Positions 59,373-64,000 of a DNA stretch of 64,000 nt are shown piece by piece. The notes beneath the pieces were generated by a model, which saw nothing but the letters and a program-made list of their open reading frames with translations, was not told where the DNA came from and searched no databases. This DNA comes from Natrialba taiwanensis DSM 12281 (GTDB taxonomy: Archaea > Halobacteriota > Halobacteria > Halobacteriales > Natrialbaceae): the NCBI RefSeq assembly GCF_000337595.1, contig NZ_AOIL01000042.1, positions 235,577 to 299,576 on the forward strand, read 5' to 3'. Both the position numbers and the translations under genes were made by a program. Position 1 is the stretch's first letter. Every line of letters starts with the position of its first letter.

Positions 59373-60818
59373 ATGGGGGTTACCGAAACGATCGCGGATT
59401 ACTTCGGGTTCGACGAGTACGAAACGGACCTCTCGACCGAACTGATCGCGGGGCTGACGACGTTTCTGGCGATGTCGTACATCATCGTCGTCAATCCGCT
59501 CATCCTGGGGGAGGCGATCGAGATCGAGGGGTACTCCGGAGCGCAGGTAACGCAGATGATCGCCGTCGCGACCATCCTCGCGTCGGTCGTCGGGACCACG
59601 GTCATGGCGCTGTGGGCGAATCGCCCGTTCGGACTCGCACCCGGCATGGGTCTGAACGCGTTCTTCGCGTACACCGTCGTCCTTGGTCTCGGCGTACCCT
59701 GGCAAGTCGCCCTCGCCGCCGTCTTCGTCGAAGGGCTCATCTTCATCCTCCTGACGGTGGTCGGCGCGCGCCGCTACATCATCGAACTGTTCCCCGAACC
59801 CGTCAAGTTCGCCGTCGGTGCCGGGATCGGTATCTTCCTGCTCTTTCTCGGCCTGCAGGAAATGGAACTCGTTGTCTCCGACCCCGAAACGGCTGTCACC
59901 CTCGGCAACGCCGCGACCAGCCCCATCGCCGCCCTCTCGGTCGTCGGCCTCGCCCTGACGCTCGTCCTCTACGCCCGCGGCACCCGCGGTGCAATCGTCA
60001 TCGGGATCATCTTCACCGCCCTCGCCGGTTGGCTGGTTACCCTCCTCGGTATCGTCTCACCGAGTGAACTCGCACTCGAACGAGAGTATAACCTGGTCAC
60101 GAACGACGGGCTAAGCGGTATCATCGAGTTGATTCTGAACGTCCAGTACGACTTCACGCCGCTCATCGCCGGCTTCGTCGACGGCCTCGGGATGATCGCC
60201 GAAGACCCGTTTGTCTTCGCACTCGTCGTCTTCACCTTCTTCTTCGTCGACTTCTTCGATACGGCGGGTGCACTCATCGGCGTCTCCCAGATCGGTGGCC
60301 TCCTCGACGAGGAGGGGAATCTCCCAGAAATCGAAAAGCCGCTGCTGGCCGACGCCGTCGGCACCACCGTCGGCGCGATGATCGGCACGTCGACCGTCAC
60401 GACGTTCGTCGAGTCCTCCGCCGGACTCGAGGAGGGCGGCCGAACCGGCTTCACCGCGCTCGTCGTCAGCGGGTTCTTCGTCCTCTCGTTGTTCGTTGTC
60501 CCCCTGATGGCCATCATCCCGCAGTACGCAATCTACGTCGCCCTCGTCGTCGTCGGTCTCATCATGCTCCAGGGCGCAGCGGACATCGACTGGCAGCACC
60601 CGGCCTGGCTCATCTCCAGCGGCCTGACAATCACGGTTATGCCGCTTACCACCTCGATCGCGAACGGACTCGCCGCCGGGATCATGAGCTACCCCCTCGT
60701 CAAGGCTGCCGTCGGCGAACGCGCCGACGTTTCGCCCGGCCAGTGGGCCCTCGCCGTCGCGTTCGTCCTCTACTTTGGCGCGTACTTCGCCACCGACGCC
60801 GGATTCCTGACGTTCTAA
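59373..60818 (+). CDS. AzgA-type NCS2 purine permease
   Basis: The 481-residue protein has 12-14 helices and the AzgA/GhxP hallmarks: ELIAGLTTFLAMSYIIVVNP, FGLAPGMGLNAFFAYT, FFFVDFFDTAGALIGV, and GTSTVTTFVESSAGLEEGGRTG. These carriers import adenine, guanine or hypoxanthine, probably with protons. It may feed purine salvage, though no salvage gene is adjacent. Confidence 0.95.
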   Translation: MGVTETIADYFGFDEYETDLSTELIAGLTTFLAMSYIIVVNPLILGEAIEIEGYSGAQVTQMIAVATILASVVGTTVMALWANRPFGLAPGMGLNAFFAYTVVLGLGVPWQVALAAVFVEGLIFILLTVVGARRYIIELFPEPVKFAVGAGIGIFLLFLGLQEMELVVSDPETAVTLGNAATSPIAALSVVGLALTLVLYARGTRGAIVIGIIFTALAGWLVTLLGIVSPSELALEREYNLVTNDGLSGIIELILNVQYDFTPLIAGFVDGLGMIAEDPFVFALVVFTFFFVDFFDTAGALIGVSQIGGLLDEEGNLPEIEKPLLADAVGTTVGAMIGTSTVTTFVESSAGLEEGGRTGFTALVVSGFFVLSLFVVPLMAIIPQYAIYVALVVVGLIMLQGAADIDWQHPAWLISSGLTITVMPLTTSIANGLAAGIMSYPLVKAAVGERADVSPGQWALAVAFVLYFGAYFATDAGFLTF

Positions 60819-60875
60819 CTCTCTCTACCCACCGCGACCGGTGCGCTCATACGTCCCGCGTCATTATCTTGCGCT

Positions 60876-61121
60876 ATGGCTGCCATTACCATGTACGAAC
60901 TCCCCGGCTGTCCGTACTGTGCGAAAGTCCGCTCGAAACTCGACGAGCTCGAACTCGAGTACGAGACCATCGAGGTACCACGCTCACACGGCGAGCGGAC
61001 CGAAGTCGAGGAGGTAAGCGGCCAGACCGGCGTTCCCGTCATCACCGACGAGGACAACGGTGTCGACGGAATGCACGAAAGCGACGACATCGTCGAATAC
61101 CTAGAAGAAACCTACGCATAG
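60876..61121 (+). CDS. small glutaredoxin-like protein
   Basis: The 81-residue protein has a thioredoxin fold with CPYC near the start (ELPGCPYCAKV), a cis-proline in TGVPVITDED, and HESDDIVEYLEETYA at the end, the pattern of short glutaredoxins or GST N-terminal domains. It should be a cytosolic thiol-disulfide reductase that works with gamma-glutamylcysteine or the reductase at 14623. Stands 58 bp after the purine permease. Confidence 0.9.
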   Translation: MAAITMYELPGCPYCAKVRSKLDELELEYETIEVPRSHGERTEVEEVSGQTGVPVITDEDNGVDGMHESDDIVEYLEETYA

Positions 61122-61258
61122 AGCCGACCGTCGGGCGAACAAGCGGCTATTCGTCGGTTACTGACGATCACCAGAACGGACGATCAGCCGTCGGTTCACA
61201 CGACACTAGTACTGGTGAATACGAGTGAGGTCATTCCGGTGACATATCGTCGCAGAAC

Positions 61259-62224
61259 TCAAGCCGCCTCCTCGTGTTCGGCTCGCTCCCGAATTACATC
61301 CCGGAGTTCGTCCGTGTCGTGTAGATCCGCGAGTTCATCGCGCTCGACGAGCGCGGTACCGTCGACGGCGTCGCGTTTCGCCCGGTCGACGACGTAGACA
61401 GATCGCGTGCGAGTGACGCGGCCGATCGAACTCATGATGCGGGCGCGTTTCTCGGCGGCTTTGGTGAACTCGGAGTGGCCGGTGAGGACGACCTCGCTGT
61501 CGTCTTCGTCCTTGCTGACGGCCTTGAACGGCGAGCGGATCGTCGGATGGACGCTGTAGCCGGCCCGCGTGAGGACGGCGACAACCTGTTCGTCGCCGGG
61601 ATCCGCCTCGGGATCGTCCGGCGTCGACTCCGTCTCGTGGACATCGTCGGTTCCGTCGAGGACATCGACGGGACTGGTAAGCGGTGCCTCGAAGAGGTCT
61701 TCGAGCGCCATGGCGACCTCGACGGAGGCGTTCATCCCGTCCTCGTACTTCGAGACGGTCCGGCGGGAGACGCCGAGTTCACTCGCGAGTTGGCCGAGAC
61801 TCCAGTCGCGGTCCTCGCGTTCGTCGGCGAGCAAGTCGCCGTCGATGTTGACGTAGAGGCCGCCCGGTGCGGCGTAGATCAGCGGCGGGACGCCTTCGAT
61901 GAACAGGTTGTACGCGGTATCGGGGCTGAAGACCGGAACGCCGTGTCGGAAGTAGACGACATCCGGTTTGAGATCCTCGTCGCGACTGCGCAAGCCGATC
62001 ACGATCGGCGTCGCCTGCAGGTAGGTACCGAGACGACGCATCTCGTGGCCGGTCGCCTCGTTGAAGGCGTCGATGTTGCCGAGAATCTTGACGAGTAACA
62101 GATCCTCGCCGCGACGCGCAGCGATATCGAAACTCTTCGGTCGGATCGCACACCGGTCGCTCACCACGAATCCCGCATCCTCTAACATCGCGGTCACGTT
62201 GCCGACCAGTGCGGAGCGGGACAT
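61259..62224 (-). CDS. archaeal HTH regulator (COG1395-like)
   Basis: From [19 protein letters not shown] at 62224 the protein has 321 residues. Residues 1-125 are an endonuclease-like domain ([20 protein letters not shown]). Residues 135-185 hold a Cro/C1-type helix-turn-helix with [19 protein letters not shown]. The C-terminal domain has [20 protein letters not shown]. This is the broad archaeal COG1395 family of predicted regulators, of unknown ligand. The perfect palindrome at 62304-62325 lies 80 nt upstream of its start, which suggests autoregulation. It is divergent from tiaS. Confidence 0.88.
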   Translation of the reverse strand: MSRSALVGNVTAMLEDAGFVVSDRCAIRPKSFDIAARRGEDLLLVKILGNIDAFNEATGHEMRRLGTYLQATPIVIGLRSRDEDLKPDVVYFRHGVPVFSPDTAYNLFIEGVPPLIYAAPGGLYVNIDGDLLADEREDRDWSLGQLASELGVSRRTVSKYEDGMNASVEVAMALEDLFEAPLTSPVDVLDGTDDVHETESTPDDPEADPGDEQVVAVLTRAGYSVHPTIRSPFKAVSKDEDDSEVVLTGHSEFTKAAEKRARIMSSIGRVTRTRSVYVVDRAKRDAVDGTALVERDELADLHDTDELRDVIRERAEHEEAA

Positions 62225-62303
62225 AGGGGGATGTAAGCTATTCCTCATATAAGAGCGTTTCCCCGAGATGCCCGTCTGCGGTGTCGCGATTGCGGGATGT
62301 ATC

Positions 62304-62325
62304 AGCAGTATACTTATATACTGCT
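62304..62325. promoter_or_regulatory. perfect 9-bp-arm palindrome between the HTH regulator and tiaS
   Basis: AGCAGTATA, four bases, then TATACTGCT: a 22-bp exact inverted repeat that also contains TATA-like sequence. It is placed to overlap the promoter of the HTH regulator (minus) and may also influence tiaS (plus). Confidence 0.65.
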
Positions 62326-62460
62326 TTCATTGCATTGTGATAATTGTTCGTTCCGGCTGACGCTACACCGCCGCTGTCCTCACGGCACCTGTCCCCGCCC
62401 CAAGTAAAACACGTTGCCCGCATCGAAAGGCGTTACTCGCCGCCGGTACAACCACCGTCG

Positions 62461-63849
62461 ATGACTGTCGTCGGGATCGACGATACGGACTCCCGCGAAC
62501 ACGGCATGTGTACGACCTACGCTGCCGCGACGATCGCCGAGCGACTGCGCCGCGATGCCGGCGCTTCGATCGATCGCATTCTCCTCGTCCGGCTCAATCC
62601 CGCCGTCGAGTTCAAGACGCGCGGAAACGCGGCGCTCGCGATCCACACCGACTGCGACCCCGCCCGCGCGTTCGAACTCGCGCGCGCTGAACTCGAGTCG
62701 CTTGCGGAAACGAGAGACGACCGGACGAACCCGGGACTCGTCGTCGCCGATGTCCGTCCAGAAGCCGACGATCTGCCGGCTGAACTCGGCCGGTTCGCGA
62801 TGCGGGCGATTCGAGAGCACCTGTCCATCGAGGAGACCAGGGCCGTAATCGACGGCTACGGCTACCGGTCGTGGCACGCCGGTAACGGTCGCGGGCGGAT
62901 CGGCGCGCTGGCCGCGATCGGTGCCTGGCGCGCACTCTCTGCGTGGACGTACGAGTTCATCTCCTACCGCGAGCCCGACCGGTGGGGAACGCCGCGAGCA
63001 GTCGACCACGAGAGCGTCTTCGCCGCGGCAGAGCGGGGGTATCCTGCGGTCTGGGACACCGTCGACCGCGGCGAGAACGAGACCGTTTGCGTGCCCCACA
63101 CTCCGGGGCCGATTCTACACGGCATTCGCGGGGACGATCCCGATCGGATCCGCCGGGTCGCCGAACGGATCGAGAGCGAGCCGGTGCGGACGAGCCAGTT
63201 GTTCGTCACGAACCAGGGAACGGACGTGCACCTGCGGGACCTGACCGCGGACGAAGCGGGAGGACGAGCGCAGGAATCGGAGTCAAAAGCCGGCCACCCG
63301 CCGGCCGAACTGCAGGACGGCCGTTCCTATCGGCTCGACGCGCGCGTCGCCGAACCGCCCGAAACGCGGCGCGGAGGACACGTATTCGTGGCGGTAGCTA
63401 CGGGTGTGGGCGAAGCTCAAGCGACGGCCGGCGACGTCGACGCCGCATCCACCGCGCCGTCACACCATACCCTCACCTGCGCCGCCTTCGAACCAACCAA
63501 ACGCTTTCGCGACCGCATCCGCGCCCTTCGCCCCAGCGACGAACTCACCGTCTGTGGTGAACTTGCGGACGGCACCCTCAAACTCGAGAAGTTCGCTGTC
63601 CGCGACCTCGTGACCACTGAACTCGTCACACCCACCTGTCCGGACTGCGAGCGGACGATGGAAAGCGCCGGACGAAATCAGGGATATCGCTGTCGCGACT
63701 GCAAGACGAGTGCGGCCGGAAAAGAGCAGGTACCGATCGAGCGCTCGCTCGAGCGCGGCTGGTACGAGGTGCCGCCGTGTGCGCGACGACACATCGCGAA
63801 GCCGCTAGTTCGAGGCGGATTCGACGGCCCGATTCACCCGGAGCGCTGA
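62461..63849 (+). CDS. tiaS: tRNA(Ile2) 2-agmatinylcytidine synthetase TiaS
   Basis: The protein has 462 residues from MTVVGIDDTDSREHGMCTTY at 62461; the frame extends upstream without coding character. The opening DDTDS motif, followed by AIHTDC and GYGYRSWHAGNGRGRIGALA, is the TiaS signature. A nucleic-acid-binding OB region follows (GRSYRLDARVAEPPETRRGG). The C-terminus is a zinc ribbon with CPDC ... CRDC and a final Cys near PPCARRH. TiaS joins agmatine to C34 of tRNA-Ile(CAU), so it reads AUA; it is essential in archaea. Confidence 0.96.
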   Translation: MTVVGIDDTDSREHGMCTTYAAATIAERLRRDAGASIDRILLVRLNPAVEFKTRGNAALAIHTDCDPARAFELARAELESLAETRDDRTNPGLVVADVRPEADDLPAELGRFAMRAIREHLSIEETRAVIDGYGYRSWHAGNGRGRIGALAAIGAWRALSAWTYEFISYREPDRWGTPRAVDHESVFAAAERGYPAVWDTVDRGENETVCVPHTPGPILHGIRGDDPDRIRRVAERIESEPVRTSQLFVTNQGTDVHLRDLTADEAGGRAQESESKAGHPPAELQDGRSYRLDARVAEPPETRRGGHVFVAVATGVGEAQATAGDVDAASTAPSHHTLTCAAFEPTKRFRDRIRALRPSDELTVCGELADGTLKLEKFAVRDLVTTELVTPTCPDCERTMESAGRNQGYRCRDCKTSAAGKEQVPIERSLERGWYEVPPCARRHIAKPLVRGGFDGPIHPER

Positions 63850-63880
63850 TCGCCGGGCTCTCCAGCGGGGACGATCAGAG

Positions 63881-63900
63881 ACAGTCAGGGACAGTCAGGG
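63881..63900. repeat. two tandem 10-bp repeats
   Basis: ACAGTCAGGG occurs twice in direct succession, just after tiaS and next to the presumed element boundary. It may be part of the target site or a chance duplication. Confidence 0.6.
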
Positions 63901-63904
63901 CATA

Positions 63905-64000
63905 GTGAACTACCCCACCCTACTCGCTCACGGCTGACACCGTTCGCTCCTTGAGGGTAGCGTGAGACCGAAGGTCTCACGGACCATGCGAACGGGCGCT
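63905..64000. mobile_element. probable end of an IS200/IS605 (TnpB-type) element, cut by the window edge
   Basis: The sequence from GTGAACTACCCCACCC on looks like the termini I know from haloarchaeal IS1341/IS605-type elements. It is followed by GTTCGCTCCTTGAGGGTAG and by an exact hairpin GTGAGACC-GAA-GGTCTCAC at 63962-63980, as expected of the subterminal hairpins recognised by TnpA or forming the guide-RNA scaffold. No transposase frame is inside the window. The call rests on resemblance only. Confidence 0.45.

Overview
The window is chromosomal DNA from a halophilic archaeon (class Halobacteria). It is GC-rich and its proteins are very acidic. Promoters are archaeal TATA boxes, several of them 24-30 nt from the start codon, which implies leaderless mRNAs. 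The gene set is typical of haloarchaea: HTH_10 and TrmB-family regulators, multiprotein bridging factor MBF1, TiaS, a DRG-type GTPase, a VNG_1110C-like protein, DUF357 and DUF420 proteins, and Tat-dependent secretion signals. A member of the Natrialbales is my guess; nothing seen fixes the genus. Gene density is high, with about 60 protein genes and two tRNA genes. There is no CRISPR array and no rRNA.

Layout. 1-2516: a quinoprotein dehydrogenase running off the left edge, and a Tat-signal partner. 2866-3109: tRNA-Glu(UUC) flanked by partial copies of its own two ends. 3263-9812: the most interesting block, a divergent cluster of a phosphodiesterase/alkaline-phosphatase superfamily protein, an inositol-3-phosphate-synthase-like enzyme, a TatD-like hydrolase, two sugar-phosphate-isomerase TIM barrels and a UbiA prenyltransferase. 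It resembles the bacterial ebo metabolite cluster, with an inositol-synthase-like gene where ebo carries a dehydroquinate-synthase-like cyclase. 9911-18356: a regulator, a methyltransferase, an FAH-family enzyme, a DUF389 membrane protein, a glutaredoxin-thioredoxin reductase fusion, and an HTTM/DCC pair. 18703-23102: an RND/MMPL exporter operon behind a TetR-type palindromic operator. 23144-31561: membrane proteins, a sugar transferase with a long Q/T/H-rich insert, a double VOC protein, an NhaC antiporter, and a DRG GTPase.

31586-39713 is a sugar-use module: a TrmB-family regulator, a cytosolic GH15 glucoamylase-like enzyme, and a full ABC importer (ATPase, Tat-lipoprotein binding protein, two permeases). 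A GntP permease follows. The inferred logic is uptake of glucose oligomers, intracellular hydrolysis, and control by the TrmB protein.

41737-63849 is mostly housekeeping: an AlaX editing protein, MBF1, tRNA-Leu(GAG), purF, a MutS-like ATPase, a GST-family reductase, a Ca2+/Na+ exchanger, a second NhaC protein, an orphan amino-methyltransferase, a TrkA protein, an AzgA-type purine permease, a small glutaredoxin, an HTH regulator and tiaS. Between them lie small genes, including a 43-residue double-CxxC microprotein. Three copies of a roughly 80-bp hairpin repeat sit at gene 3' ends (18443, 45656, 52161). The right edge enters what looks like the end of an IS200/IS605-type element.
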